Below, in pieces: positions 29,645 to 38,663 of a stretch of DNA of 47,857 nucleotides (the stretch's first letter is position 1; every line of letters begins with the position of its first letter). The position numbers and the translations under genes are program-made. The notes under the pieces are model-generated. The model had not been told where the DNA came from. It did not search any database and worked only from the letters and a program-made list of their open reading frames with translations. This DNA comes from Sphingobacteriaceae bacterium (GTDB taxonomy: Bacteria; Bacteroidota; Bacteroidia; B-17B0; Aurantibacillaceae), in the NCBI GenBank assembly GCA_016715905.1, contig JADJXI010000008.1, positions 1 through 47,857 on the forward strand, given 5' to 3'.

Positions 29645-30931
29645 ATGTCTGAAGTATTAGATCAAGCAAAAATAGGTTGGGGTGAATTTGTTGATCCCCA
29701 TGATAGGTCTAAAGGTAAAAATTTTCCATTACATAATTTACAATCTAAGGTTTATTTATCTGATCATAGATTTACAGCAGCAATAGCTGGTACTGGTGGT
29801 GGAAAAACAGTTACTGGTCCTTTATGGATTGCTAGACAAATTGAAAGATTTAAAAAAGTAAATCCACATAGACCTATTTTAGGAATGGTCATTGCCCCAA
29901 CCTATAAAGTTTTATCAAGAGCAACAGTTCCAACATTAATTAATACTTTTAAAGATACACCATTAGAAGGTATTTATAAAGAATCAAGAAGTTATTATGA
30001 ATTACCTAAAATTAATGGTGTTGATGGTGGAATAATTTGGTGTCAAGGTGCTGATAATCCTGGAGGATTAGAAGGCGGTCAATTTGATTTTATTTGGGGT
30101 GATGAAGCTGGACAATTTAAATATAATGTTTGGATTGCTATTCAAGGTAGAACTGGTTTAAAACGCTCCCCAATATTACTAACAACAACTCCTTATGGTA
30201 AAAATTGGCTTTATCATCATTTTTATAAAGCTTATAAAGAAGGAAATCCTGATTATTATGTAGTGCAATGGCCTTCTAATGCTAATCCAGCTTATTCAAC
30301 TGAAGAGTATGAACGTGCTAAATCAGTAATGAGTGGTGAATTAGGAACTATGCGTTATGATGGTGAATTTTCAGGAATTGCAGGGCTTGTTTATCGTGAT
30401 ATTGGGAACTGTTTTACTACGTTGTCTCCTAGTGAATTAAGTACATTATTAAGTAAACCTGGAACTTTTCATGGTGGAATTGACTTTGGATGGAATGATC
30501 CATTTTGTGCTTTAAGTGGGTTTTTAGAAAAAGAACGTGATATTTTATGGGTATGGTTTGAAAGATATAAATCTAAAACACCTATAGAAGTACATGCCGA
30601 TAAGTTACCTAAATTTGTTGATCGTTCTATTAAATGGTATTGTGATCATAATCCTGAATTAATTCAGAAATTGAAAAGAGGTGGGCATTTAGTTGCTAAA
30701 GCTGAAAAAAATATTTTGGCTGGAATAAATGCTGTAAATCATCGTATTTATACTGATAGATTAAAAATTGTATCAAATCGTTGTAAAGCAGTTGTTGCTG
30801 AAAGCGAAATGTATAAATATCCTGATGAAGAAGATAAAATGGGTGGTGACGTTCCAATAGATGATTTTAATCATGCTATGGATGCTTTACGTTATATGAT
30901 TATGGGTATTGATAGAAAGAGAGCAGCATAA
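29645..30931 (+). CDS. terL: Large terminase subunit
   Basis: 428 aa. ATPase: Walker A A-G-T-G-G-G-K-T near 48-55 and Walker B with D153-E154 in W-G-D-E-A-G. RNase H-like nuclease: D280 (G-I-D-F-G-W), D334 and D413 (H-A-M-D-A-L-R-Y). It powers DNA packaging through the portal and cuts genome units. The start is 1 bp after the lipoprotein stop, and the stop overlaps the next ATG (TAATG). Confidence 0.95.
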   Translation: MSEVLDQAKIGWGEFVDPHDRSKGKNFPLHNLQSKVYLSDHRFTAAIAGTGGGKTVTGPLWIARQIERFKKVNPHRPILGMVIAPTYKVLSRATVPTLINTFKDTPLEGIYKESRSYYELPKINGVDGGIIWCQGADNPGGLEGGQFDFIWGDEAGQFKYNVWIAIQGRTGLKRSPILLTTTPYGKNWLYHHFYKAYKEGNPDYYVVQWPSNANPAYSTEEYERAKSVMSGELGTMRYDGEFSGIAGLVYRDIGNCFTTLSPSELSTLLSKPGTFHGGIDFGWNDPFCALSGFLEKERDILWVWFERYKSKTPIEVHADKLPKFVDRSIKWYCDHNPELIQKLKRGGHLVAKAEKNILAGINAVNHRIYTDRLKIVSNRCKAVVAESEMYKYPDEEDKMGGDVPIDDFNHAMDALRYMIMGIDRKRAA

Positions 30932-31272
30932 TGTTTGAACGAATTGAAAAATTAGCTTTACGGGCACATTTTCGTCGCCAAATGAATAAAGCTGAACGAG
31001 CAAAAGAAACAAATATTCGAAAAATTTATTCTGGTTTATTAGCTGATGGCGATCATTTTGAAGTGGCTTATGAAACACTTAAAAGTGAAAATGTCGTTTT
31101 TGGATCAGATGAACCACGACGGCCTTTTTTGGAAATTTTGCAGTTACTTATTGATAATAGCGATAAGATTCTTGAAATTCTTATTCGTTTATTGCCATAT
31201 ATTATTACTAGTATGCCATTTAGCCAAGAAGAAGAGGAAGCGTTTTTAGCTTCAATGCAAAAAGATGAATAA
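30931..31272 (+). CDS. Unknown protein, 113 aa
   Basis: TAATG overlap with the terminase gene. Basic helical N-terminus (A-H-F-R-R-Q-M-N-K-A-E-R-A-K) and a hydrophobic helix (I-L-E-I-L-I-R-L-L-P-Y-I-I), then an acidic end. Its place between terminase and portal suits a small packaging or head accessory protein. Not recognised. Confidence 0.6.
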   Translation: MFERIEKLALRAHFRRQMNKAERAKETNIRKIYSGLLADGDHFEVAYETLKSENVVFGSDEPRRPFLEILQLLIDNSDKILEILIRLLPYIITSMPFSQEEEEAFLASMQKDE

Positions 31273-31456
31273 TCTAGAGCATGAAGGTGATGAATTTTTT
31301 GATGAAGAAAAAGTAACTAATCGTGAAGATGTAACTGCTTTTAATCGCCTTGAACAAGAAGCTAAAAAATTGCTTCTTTTAGGTGCAAGAGATAAGTTAC
31401 AAGAACAATGGTTACAACTTGATAACCCACTATTATGGGATGGCGAAATTGACTGA
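31265..31456 (+). CDS. Small acidic helical protein, 63 aa
   Basis: The ATG lies 8 bp inside the end of the previous gene. Acidic N-terminus (E-H-E-G-D-E-F-F-D-E-E), then a helix (L-E-Q-E-A-K-K-L-L-L-L-G-A-R-D-K-L). It overlaps the portal start by 17 bp; the chain of overlaps supports it as a real gene. Function unknown. Confidence 0.5.
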   Translation: MNNLEHEGDEFFDEEKVTNREDVTAFNRLEQEAKKLLLLGARDKLQEQWLQLDNPLLWDGEID

Positions 31457-32792
31457 TTCATTATTTAAAGGTGGCATTTTTGATACCATTATTGATTATG
31501 TAGAGGAAAATGGTTCTTTACCTAGTTATAATGATTATTATGGAAATACTTTAACACCAGGCCCAATAGGTTTGGTGAAACAGTATAAAGACATAGTTTA
31601 TGCTTGTGCTAATATCAATGCTAATGCTGTTGCATTGAAATCTTTAAAGCTTTATGTAACAACTGATAAAACACAAGCAGAAACTGTATTAAAGAAAGCA
31701 CCTTTAGAAAATAAAGAAGAAAAACGTGTACGTGAGCAATATAAGATTCGTCAAAACGTACAATTAGAAGAAGTCATTGATCATCCTGTTTTAGATTTGT
31801 TTAGCAAGCCATTAGGAAATTCAGCTTTATTAAATGAATATAAGTTATTCAATTTTACACAACTTTATCAGGAAATAACAGGTGCGGCATATTGGTGGAT
31901 TATTAGTCATCCAGTACTTAATATTCCAGCTCGCATCTGGTTATTTCCTACACATCATCTTTCCCCAGTAAGCGAGGCAGGTGATAGTAAACCAATTAGT
32001 TATTATCAATATAATGGACCTGATGAAAAATTAAGAAATCGTAAATTTTCAGTTAATGAAATTATTCCATTTTTATCTCCTAATTTATATGATCCTTATG
32101 CATCAGGTTATTCTCCAGGATTAGCTGCTTATTCAAATTCATTAGTTTTAGATAAACTAATGTCAATGACAACAAAGTTTTTAGATAATCAAGCACGTCC
32201 TGATATTGTAGTAATGCCTAAAGAAGCAATTGGTAGTGAAATTGCTGAAAGGTGGGAACGAAGTTTAAATTTAAAATTTAAATATGGACGTAATGGAGGT
32301 TATTACGTCTTAGATGAACCTGCAAATATTGAAATTTTAAATTTTAAACCTAATGATTATGCCAGATTAGATTTACAAAAAAATAATAAAAATAATATTT
32401 GTAATATATTTGGTGTACCCATTGCTCTAATTGATTCAGAAGCGATCAGTGAAAAAACATTAGAAGCAGCATTAAAACAACATGCAATGCAAGCTGTTGC
32501 TCCTAGATTAAGAGCTAATACAGATTTATTAAATGTAACATTACTTCCATATTATGATCAATCTGGAAGATTATTTTTAGGTTATGAAGACCCTGTACCT
32601 GAAAATAGAGAAGAAAAATTACAAGAAAATGTTCAATTAGTAATGAATGGAATTAAAACTCCTAATGAAGCACGTAAAGATTATAATTTACCTCCAAGAG
32701 AAGATGGAGATATTTTACGATCAATTAATGTTGCTGGTTCAGGAAGTTTTCAACGAGAAGATCAACGTAAATCAGGCGTAGCAGAAAAGTAA
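31440..32792 (+). CDS. Portal protein, HK97/SPP1-type
   Basis: 450 aa from ATG 31440; a GTG 57 bp upstream is unlikely. Portal-family features: V-Y-A-C-A-N-I-N-A-N-A-V-A near the N-terminus, a central stem region, N-I-C-N-I-F-G-V-P-I-A-L-I with P-x-x-L/I near residue 330, and a C-terminal N-G-I-K-T-P-N-E-A-R. Portals form the dodecameric DNA gate. It sits between terminase and protease/capsid genes, as is standard. Confidence 0.9.
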   Translation: MAKLTDSLFKGGIFDTIIDYVEENGSLPSYNDYYGNTLTPGPIGLVKQYKDIVYACANINANAVALKSLKLYVTTDKTQAETVLKKAPLENKEEKRVREQYKIRQNVQLEEVIDHPVLDLFSKPLGNSALLNEYKLFNFTQLYQEITGAAYWWIISHPVLNIPARIWLFPTHHLSPVSEAGDSKPISYYQYNGPDEKLRNRKFSVNEIIPFLSPNLYDPYASGYSPGLAAYSNSLVLDKLMSMTTKFLDNQARPDIVVMPKEAIGSEIAERWERSLNLKFKYGRNGGYYVLDEPANIEILNFKPNDYARLDLQKNNKNNICNIFGVPIALIDSEAISEKTLEAALKQHAMQAVAPRLRANTDLLNVTLLPYYDQSGRLFLGYEDPVPENREEKLQENVQLVMNGIKTPNEARKDYNLPPREDGDILRSINVAGSGSFQREDQRKSGVAEK

Positions 32793-33301
32793 TGGCTAAA
32801 TCAGTTACTGTTGATTTAAAATACGACGATAATCTTGTTAAATTAGTTATAGAATCAGCCCAAAAAGGTGTTAGTCAAGGTAATAAATTTTATCGTCGAA
32901 AATTACAACAAGAATTTCAAAGTGCTCCATGGGGTACAATATATACGAATGGTAAAGTTCGTACTATAAGGCATAGTAAACCAGGTCAAACACCTTTACG
33001 TCAAACAGGTGATTTAAGTAATTCAATTAAAATGCAAGAGCTTAAAACTCTTGATAAATTTTATGCTTATACTTTTTCAACAATGCCTTATGCAATGGAA
33101 TTAGAAAAAGGTGGAACTTTAAATACTTATGACGTACATTCAGTTAAAATAAGTAATGCAAAACCTCTTTATTTAAAATTATATTCAGGTGCAAGACCTA
33201 CATTTAAAAAGGTTTGGGATCGGCATGAAAAAGAAATATTCAAAATTATTCGTAGCCGCGTTCCTTTTGTTTCAAGATTAATTACAATTTTTAAATTTTA
33301 G
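32792..33301 (+). CDS. HK97 gp10-like protein (head-tail/tail completion)
   Basis: 169 aa. Shows the gp10-like layout: T-G-D-L-S-N-S-I early, then Y-A-Y-T-F-S-T-M-P-Y-A-M-E-L-E-K-G-G and A-R-P-T-F-K-K-V. This family joins neck or tail components in siphoviruses. It lies unusually between portal and protease instead of after the connector genes. Confidence 0.7.
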   Translation: MAKSVTVDLKYDDNLVKLVIESAQKGVSQGNKFYRRKLQQEFQSAPWGTIYTNGKVRTIRHSKPGQTPLRQTGDLSNSIKMQELKTLDKFYAYTFSTMPYAMELEKGGTLNTYDVHSVKISNAKPLYLKLYSGARPTFKKVWDRHEKEIFKIIRSRVPFVSRLITIFKF

Positions 33302-33310
33302 GAAATAACA

Positions 33311-34150
33311 ATGTTAAAAGAGTATGGTATTGCTAAAAGCCCTTTTGGATTTGCTTTATCTGAAGATGATGCAAGAGAATTAGATATTTTTCTTGAAACT
33401 TCTGAAGAAGACATTAGTTATTTCCGTAAAACATCTACTAACTTTGAACATGCAATTCTTAAAGAACGCAGTGATGTATCAGTAATTACTGATAACTCTG
33501 TTGACCATGATAAAGAAGTCATGGATATTTCGTCCATTAACTGGGAGATTTTTACTAAAAATCCCCACGTGGCTTATAGACATAACTATGACCTTCCCCC
33601 AGTAGGGAAATGCAAATGGTTTAAGCGTTTTAGTAAAATTGTAAAAGCTAAGACGTTATATAAAGCACGTCCTGAAGGCTTAGCTCCAGATGCTTTTTGG
33701 TTTCCTGACGCTATTTATGAAATGGTTCAAAAAGGATATTTACCAGGTAAATCGATTGGTGGTGTAGCTGAAAAAGTTGCTATTACAAAAGAATATTTAG
33801 ATCAACATCCTGAAGCTGCTGGAGCAGAAGTAATTCGTAAAAATGCACGTATTTATGAATATTCAATTGTTCCTGTTGCATGTAATAAAAATGCAGTAGT
33901 TGAAACTTTAGCTAAAGGTTTGAAAAATATTGATGATAATCTTTTAAAAACCTTATTTCCTGAAGTTGCTGATGCAGTTATTGAAACACGTAAAAGTTCT
34001 GAATTACCTGTAATTAAAGATTGGTTAAGTGTTGCTGCTTATGAAGAAAATTTATCAGCACGCTTAGAAATTGAATTAGGTTCTATTATGGACCGAGTTC
34101 CTGAAATGATTGATAAAGTTCTTAAGAGAATGTTAGGACAAGTTAGTTAA
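33311..34150 (+). CDS. Prohead protease (S78-like)
   Basis: 279 aa. The catalytic His is H91 in A-Y-R-H-N-Y-D-L-P-P-V-G-K and the Ser is S148 in P-G-K-S-I-G-G, the hallmark of HK97-type prohead proteases. GGA is at a good distance from ATG. It cleaves the capsid delta-domain or scaffold during head maturation. The C-terminal extension past residue 190 is helical and may act as scaffold or self-cleaved tail. Confidence 0.9.
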   Translation: MLKEYGIAKSPFGFALSEDDARELDIFLETSEEDISYFRKTSTNFEHAILKERSDVSVITDNSVDHDKEVMDISSINWEIFTKNPHVAYRHNYDLPPVGKCKWFKRFSKIVKAKTLYKARPEGLAPDAFWFPDAIYEMVQKGYLPGKSIGGVAEKVAITKEYLDQHPEAAGAEVIRKNARIYEYSIVPVACNKNAVVETLAKGLKNIDDNLLKTLFPEVADAVIETRKSSELPVIKDWLSVAAYEENLSARLEIELGSIMDRVPEMIDKVLKRMLGQVS

Positions 34151-34238
34151 TCAACTTTCCTAGAAGAAAGAATTAATTAGTTTGGTGACCTATCTATATA
34201 TTAGTTTTTTAATTTGTTAATAATTTGGAGTTACTAAG
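34151..34238. other. Short spacer before the capsid gene
   Basis: 88 bp with a small CTTTC/GAAAG hairpin and AT-rich sequence including TATATATTAG. It could hold a promoter for high capsid expression, but no -35/-10 pair is convincing. GGAG precedes the capsid ATG. Confidence 0.35.
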
Positions 34239-35600
34239 ATGAAAAAGTGGATTTTGTTTGAAAAAGATTGGGCTCAAGATGATAATACAACTTTCAAGAA
34301 GGGTCAGGTAATTCAGGTTGATGCTTCATTAGCTGAATCACTTGTTATGTTAAAGTTTGCTAAAGAAACTGAAGCACCTTCTTCTGATGATATTGTTACT
34401 AAAACTTCTGAGAAATTTGCTCAGACTGTTTCAACGATTATTGATTCTTCTCTCAATAAGGCATTTAGCCAATTTAATGATACGCTTGAAAAAGGAATTA
34501 AGCTTCCTGCGACAGCAGTTGATCATGATTTGGAAAAAATGGGTGGTTTTAAATCCCAAGAAGAATTTGTTAGTTGTGTTATTAAAGCAGGTCGTCCTGG
34601 TGGAAATGTTGACGAAAGGTTAGTTAAAGCACCAACTGGTCAGCATACACAAGATGATCAAGAAGGTGGTTATTTAGTTCCTGAAACAATTGAAACACGG
34701 ATTTGGACTAAAGTTTCTGATGATATGGAATTGGATTTCTTTAGCCGAGCAACTGATAAACGTAAAACTTCTGGTAATACGTTGAAGTTTAATGCTCAAG
34801 AAGAATCCTCACGTAAAGATGGATATCGTCATTTTGGAGCAGTTGCTTATTGGACTGATGAAGCAGAACAATTTACTGCTTCTAAGATTATTTGGTCACA
34901 ACGTCGTTTAGAATTACATAAGCTAACTGCGTTGTATTATGCAACTGATGAAGAAATGGATGATGCAGGCACTGCATTAGGTTCTGTATTTGATGTAGCT
35001 GCACGTCGTTCCATTATGTTTAAACTTAATCAAGGTGTTTGGAATGGTAATGGTGTTGCCAAACCTCTTGGTATTTTTAGTGGAAATAATCCTGCATTAA
35101 TCAGTATTGCAAAAGAAAGTGGTCAAGCTGCTGCAACTATTTTGCATCAAAATATTAGTAAGATGTATCATAGAATGCATCCTTCAATGCGTGCCCGTGC
35201 AAATTGGTATGTACATCCTAATTTACAAGAGCAACTTGAATTTATGTATTTTGCAAATGATACAACTAATAAACGTCCTTTATATATGCCTGCTGGAGGT
35301 GTTTCTGGTTCTCCTTATGGTTCTTTATATGGACGCCCTGTAATTCCGTGTGAATTTTGTGCTGATTTAGGAACGCAAACAGATATCTGTTTTGCTGATA
35401 TGACTCAGATTATTACTTTAAGTAAGCAATCTGGAGGAATGAAACGAGCAAGTTCTATTCATGTTCGTTTCCTTTATGAAGAAACTGCATTCCGTTTTAG
35501 TTTCCGAGCTGATGCACAACCTGTTTATGCTAAGCAAGTTGAAGATTTAAATGGAACTACTAAACGAAGTCCTTATATTACTTTGGATACTCGTGCTTAA
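34239..35600 (+). CDS. Major capsid protein, HK97 fold, with N-terminal extension
   Basis: 453 aa, GGAG before the ATG. Residues 1-45 look like a short beta module (W-I-L-F-E-K-D-W ... F-K-K-G-Q-V-I-Q-V-D). Residues 50-125 are a helical delta-domain-like scaffold. From about 140 it is an HK97-type capsid protein (E-G-G-Y-L-V-P-E-T-I-E-T-R, L-K-F-N-A-Q, G-V-W-N-G-N-G-V-A-K-P-L-G-I). The S78 protease gene just upstream would remove the N-terminal part. Confidence 0.9.
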   Translation: MKKWILFEKDWAQDDNTTFKKGQVIQVDASLAESLVMLKFAKETEAPSSDDIVTKTSEKFAQTVSTIIDSSLNKAFSQFNDTLEKGIKLPATAVDHDLEKMGGFKSQEEFVSCVIKAGRPGGNVDERLVKAPTGQHTQDDQEGGYLVPETIETRIWTKVSDDMELDFFSRATDKRKTSGNTLKFNAQEESSRKDGYRHFGAVAYWTDEAEQFTASKIIWSQRRLELHKLTALYYATDEEMDDAGTALGSVFDVAARRSIMFKLNQGVWNGNGVAKPLGIFSGNNPALISIAKESGQAAATILHQNISKMYHRMHPSMRARANWYVHPNLQEQLEFMYFANDTTNKRPLYMPAGGVSGSPYGSLYGRPVIPCEFCADLGTQTDICFADMTQIITLSKQSGGMKRASSIHVRFLYEETAFRFSFRADAQPVYAKQVEDLNGTTKRSPYITLDTRA

Positions 35601-35652
35601 TTAGTTAGTTAGTTTCATTTTTCAAAAAATAAAAGTTTAGGAGAAAATTTTA

Positions 35653-36117
35653 ATGTCTAATTTTAAAAAGTTGAATGATATGCGAGTTATTCTCGCAACT
35701 CAAGTATTGAGCTTGGGAGGAGCTACAAACAATTCTGCATATGTTGGTTTAACAAATGCACAACGATTGTTGTTTATTATTCAAGGTGATGCTGCTAGTG
35801 CTGGAGCAACTATTACTTTGAAACAAGCTAAAGATGCTTCTGGAACTGGTGTTAAAGCACTTGATTTCACTGCCATTGCTAAAATTGTTAAAGCAACTGG
35901 TGTTGAAACACGTGAAACAGTTGTTGCTAATAGTCATGTATTAGCTTTATCAACGCATGTTTATGTAATTGAAATTGATTCTGCTGATTTAGATTCGCAG
36001 AATCAATTTACACATGTGCGTGTTGAAGCTAGTTCTGCAACAACTGGTGACGAATATGCTGTTACAGCAATTGTAACAGATTTACGTTATCAAGGTGGAC
36101 CTCTTAATAAGGTTTAA
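35653..36117 (+). CDS. Probable head decoration/minor capsid protein, 154 aa
   Basis: GGAG 9-10 bases before ATG. Beta-rich and Ala/Thr-rich, with A-Y-V-G-L-T-N-A-Q-R-L-L-F-I-I-Q-G-D-A and a C-terminal Y-V-I-E-I-D-S-A-D-L-D ... H-V-R-V-E-A-S. This arrangement is typical of small phage proteins encoded directly after the capsid gene, thought to decorate the head. Assigned from pattern and position. Confidence 0.6.
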   Translation: MSNFKKLNDMRVILATQVLSLGGATNNSAYVGLTNAQRLLFIIQGDAASAGATITLKQAKDASGTGVKALDFTAIAKIVKATGVETRETVVANSHVLALSTHVYVIEIDSADLDSQNQFTHVRVEASSATTGDEYAVTAIVTDLRYQGGPLNKV

Positions 36118-36232
36118 TGGCTGAGTGTAGGTGCCCCCCAGTGATGCCTTCTTCCTAGTTTTTAATTAGGAAGAAGGCTAAGCTTTAGCGAATTATTTAA
36201 TTAATTAAAGCTTAGCCTTAAAAGGATTTAAG
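36118..36232 (+). promoter_or_regulatory. Two overlapping hairpins, possible RNA switch
   Basis: Hairpin 1: 36146-36157 with 36167-36178 (12 bp). Hairpin 2: 36176-36187 with 36206-36217 (12 bp). They share GGC at 36176-36178, so full forms compete. No T-run follows either, so they are unlikely to be terminators. They may set the step between highly expressed capsid genes and the fibre genes downstream, or be RNase processing sites. Confidence 0.55.
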
Positions 36233-36547
36233 ATGGGGATGATTTTTGATTTAAGTATAACAGGTGATTTTAGTGAAAAAGACTTAGCTGCATTAAAGTT
36301 AGTTGTTGATCGTGAAAATGAAAAACAAGCTCTTTTTGAACAAAGACATAATCTTCCACGTTTAACTATTAATGAGTATTATACAGCTTATAAAGAAATT
36401 CTAAAAGAACTTGTTATTAAATTTCATGAAAATCATATAAATCAAGCTAATATGATTTCATTTCAAGAAATCAAACCTTTTTGGGATGAAGCAAATAATA
36501 TTCAACGTGAAAAAGCAGCTAAAGCTTTAAAAATTAAAAAGGTTTAA
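36233..36547 (+). CDS. Unknown helical protein, 104 aa
   Basis: ATG at 36233 with GGAT 5 bases upstream. Helical and charged, with L-T-I-N-E-Y-Y-T-A-Y-K-E-I and a Lys-rich end. It leads the surface/fibre block and may be a chaperone or adaptor. No family recognised. Confidence 0.55.
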   Translation: MGMIFDLSITGDFSEKDLAALKLVVDRENEKQALFEQRHNLPRLTINEYYTAYKEILKELVIKFHENHINQANMISFQEIKPFWDEANNIQREKAAKALKIKKV

Positions 36548-36551
36548 TTAT

Positions 36552-38357
36552 ATGCCTCAAACACGTGTACGATTTAATGATTTAGAACAACGTTATCATT
36601 TAGTTTTAGTTGATGATAATTTAGATGTATTGGTTGATATGGGCTCATTAAATCCATCAAATACGGCTACTGCGGCTGGGATAGAAACTATTTTACCAGA
36701 AACATTTAATCCATTTTCCGATGGATCAATCTTATTTATTAAAGCAGATGGGACTAAAAGAAAGTTCTCTCCAGCAGGTAATACAGCTAAAGATAGAGGT
36801 TTAGCTTTAGATGCTGCTGCGGCTGCTTCACAAAATGGTGATACTGTAATTTTAAATCCATTTCATTATGAAGTAGGTAAAACGATTTCTTGGGCTGCTA
36901 ATAGATTTACATTAGTTGCTAATGGGGCAACAATTATAAGAAACACTGTACCTACTGACCGTGTTTTTACTTTTAATACAGGAGTTTCCTCCAGTAATAA
37001 AATCTTCGTTTATGATTTAAATGTAAATGGTAATGGTGATAATATTAGTTTAGATGGTGAACGTGGCGAAGGTATTCAAGTAACTGGTTCTGGTTTATTT
37101 AAAGCATTTGGTTGTTTTGCTTATAATGCTCCTGTAGGAAATACTGCTTGTAATTTTTACTTTGATTTAGCAGATGGTCATATTATTTTAATTGGTTGTA
37201 CTGCTGATGATCCTGGTTGGGCTAATTATCGAATTAGAAGTCGTTCATTTGAAGCTTATGCTTGTAATTCATATGTTACAACTCATAAGTCAGGTGCTAA
37301 AGCTCGCTTTTGGGATATGGATGGTCAAAATTATGATGAAGTTAAAATTGCTGGTGGAAGATGGTTTAGTGATCAATCATATGAAAAACAGTGTGTATTT
37401 GATCCTGGACCGGGTAATTCTTGCCGTAGTCTTTCAATTTCTCAGATTGAAATGAATTGTTATAACAATCATGTTAATGCTACTGGGGATAGCTTAATTA
37501 AATTTGATTTAGTTGAGAATGTTTTAGTTTCTGATTTGACTGAATCACACGTACAACCTAGATTGCAAGCTGGATTTGATCCTTATACACATGGTCAATA
37601 TGAAACATTATTTAATATTGGTCTATGTGGTCATGTTAAATTACAAAATATTCAAGCTGATGCAACACCACACCCTGCTTCTCCAGATGATGCAACTTAT
37701 TGTGAAAATTTAATTATTGATAATTGTATTTTTGGTAAAAATTCCAAATTAGATCATGCTATGTGGAATTTAAATATGATCAAAAATACAATAATTAGAA
37801 ATACTTCATTTTTACATGTTACTGGTACAGGTTCTCAAGCATCTGGAAATAACTGTATTTTTAATAATGGATCGTCTTCAACTAAAAATCAAAAAGTTAT
37901 TTTGGATAATGTAACTATTGGTTATAAATTTACTGAAGTAGGTACTTTATTCCGACATATTCGAGAAATTGGTCACGTTCAGTTTGGTAATTTTACTCAA
38001 CTAAGAGAAACAGGTTCAGCTGGTTTAATTGTTGGACCAAATCCTTCACAAAGATTAATGGCTGCTGTAAGAATGGGTGACCCATTAACTGCTTTATTAC
38101 AATTTTCTCCAGTAGAACAAAATCTATTAGATGATACAGATGCTAATACTCAAAGATTTGCTCCAATTGGAACAACTACTTGGGCACATGATGTAAAAGC
38201 TCCTGCTAATCCTGGCACAGCAAGTGGTGATTGGTTTGGAGGAACTATAATTGGCAAACCTGGAGCAAGAGTAAGAAATCTAAATTATGGCAATGGTGGA
38301 AATGGTTTTCCAAAAGAGTTTGTTAAAACTTCTGGTGGCACTTTTGTGGATGATTAA
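36552..38357 (+). CDS. Beta-helix surface/tailspike-like protein, 601 aa
   Basis: After a 100-residue head region, the protein shows the repeated short strands, Gly/Asn turns and G-x-x-I/V patterns of a right-handed parallel beta-helix (I-F-V-Y-D-L-N-V-N-G-N-G-D-N-I-S; I-I-L-I-G-C-T; L-I-I-D-N-C-I-F; V-I-L-D-N-V-T-I). Pectate-lyase-like folds of this sort are tailspikes or head fibres, some degrading polysaccharides. It lies between capsid and connector genes, so a head-associated fibre is as likely as a tail one. Confidence 0.65.
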   Translation: MPQTRVRFNDLEQRYHLVLVDDNLDVLVDMGSLNPSNTATAAGIETILPETFNPFSDGSILFIKADGTKRKFSPAGNTAKDRGLALDAAAAASQNGDTVILNPFHYEVGKTISWAANRFTLVANGATIIRNTVPTDRVFTFNTGVSSSNKIFVYDLNVNGNGDNISLDGERGEGIQVTGSGLFKAFGCFAYNAPVGNTACNFYFDLADGHIILIGCTADDPGWANYRIRSRSFEAYACNSYVTTHKSGAKARFWDMDGQNYDEVKIAGGRWFSDQSYEKQCVFDPGPGNSCRSLSISQIEMNCYNNHVNATGDSLIKFDLVENVLVSDLTESHVQPRLQAGFDPYTHGQYETLFNIGLCGHVKLQNIQADATPHPASPDDATYCENLIIDNCIFGKNSKLDHAMWNLNMIKNTIIRNTSFLHVTGTGSQASGNNCIFNNGSSSTKNQKVILDNVTIGYKFTEVGTLFRHIREIGHVQFGNFTQLRETGSAGLIVGPNPSQRLMAAVRMGDPLTALLQFSPVEQNLLDDTDANTQRFAPIGTTTWAHDVKAPANPGTASGDWFGGTIIGKPGARVRNLNYGNGGNGFPKEFVKTSGGTFVDD

Positions 38358-38367
38358 AGGATAAAAT

Positions 38368-38661
38368 ATGGCTACAACAAGTCAAGTAAAAGCAGGTTTA
38401 GATGATATTGCAACAGAAATTCGTCAAATTCGTTTTGAAGCAGGACGTTGTAAAATAACCATTGGTAATGTTTCAGCTGCTTTAGCTAATTTAGCAACAA
38501 AATATAGTGATGTTGTTGCTACTATTCAAACTTTTGGAACAACAAATGCTTTTGAAGCTTTAAGTAAAGCTGAATTAACTAAATTAATAACAGAATACCA
38601 AGCTTTAAAAGCTGATTTAGATCAAGCAGTTACTGCTTTAAGCTCATTAACGGAATTTTAA
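38368..38661 (+). CDS. Coiled-coil protein, 97 aa
   Basis: AGGAT before ATG. Ala-rich long helices with heptad spacing (I-A-T-E-I-R-Q-I-R-F-E-A; L-I-T-E-Y-Q-A-L-K-A-D-L-D-Q-A-V). Probably a short fibre stalk or trimerisation element for the adjacent surface proteins. Confidence 0.6.
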   Translation: MATTSQVKAGLDDIATEIRQIRFEAGRCKITIGNVSAALANLATKYSDVVATIQTFGTTNAFEALSKAELTKLITEYQALKADLDQAVTALSSLTEF

Positions 38662-38663
38662 TT

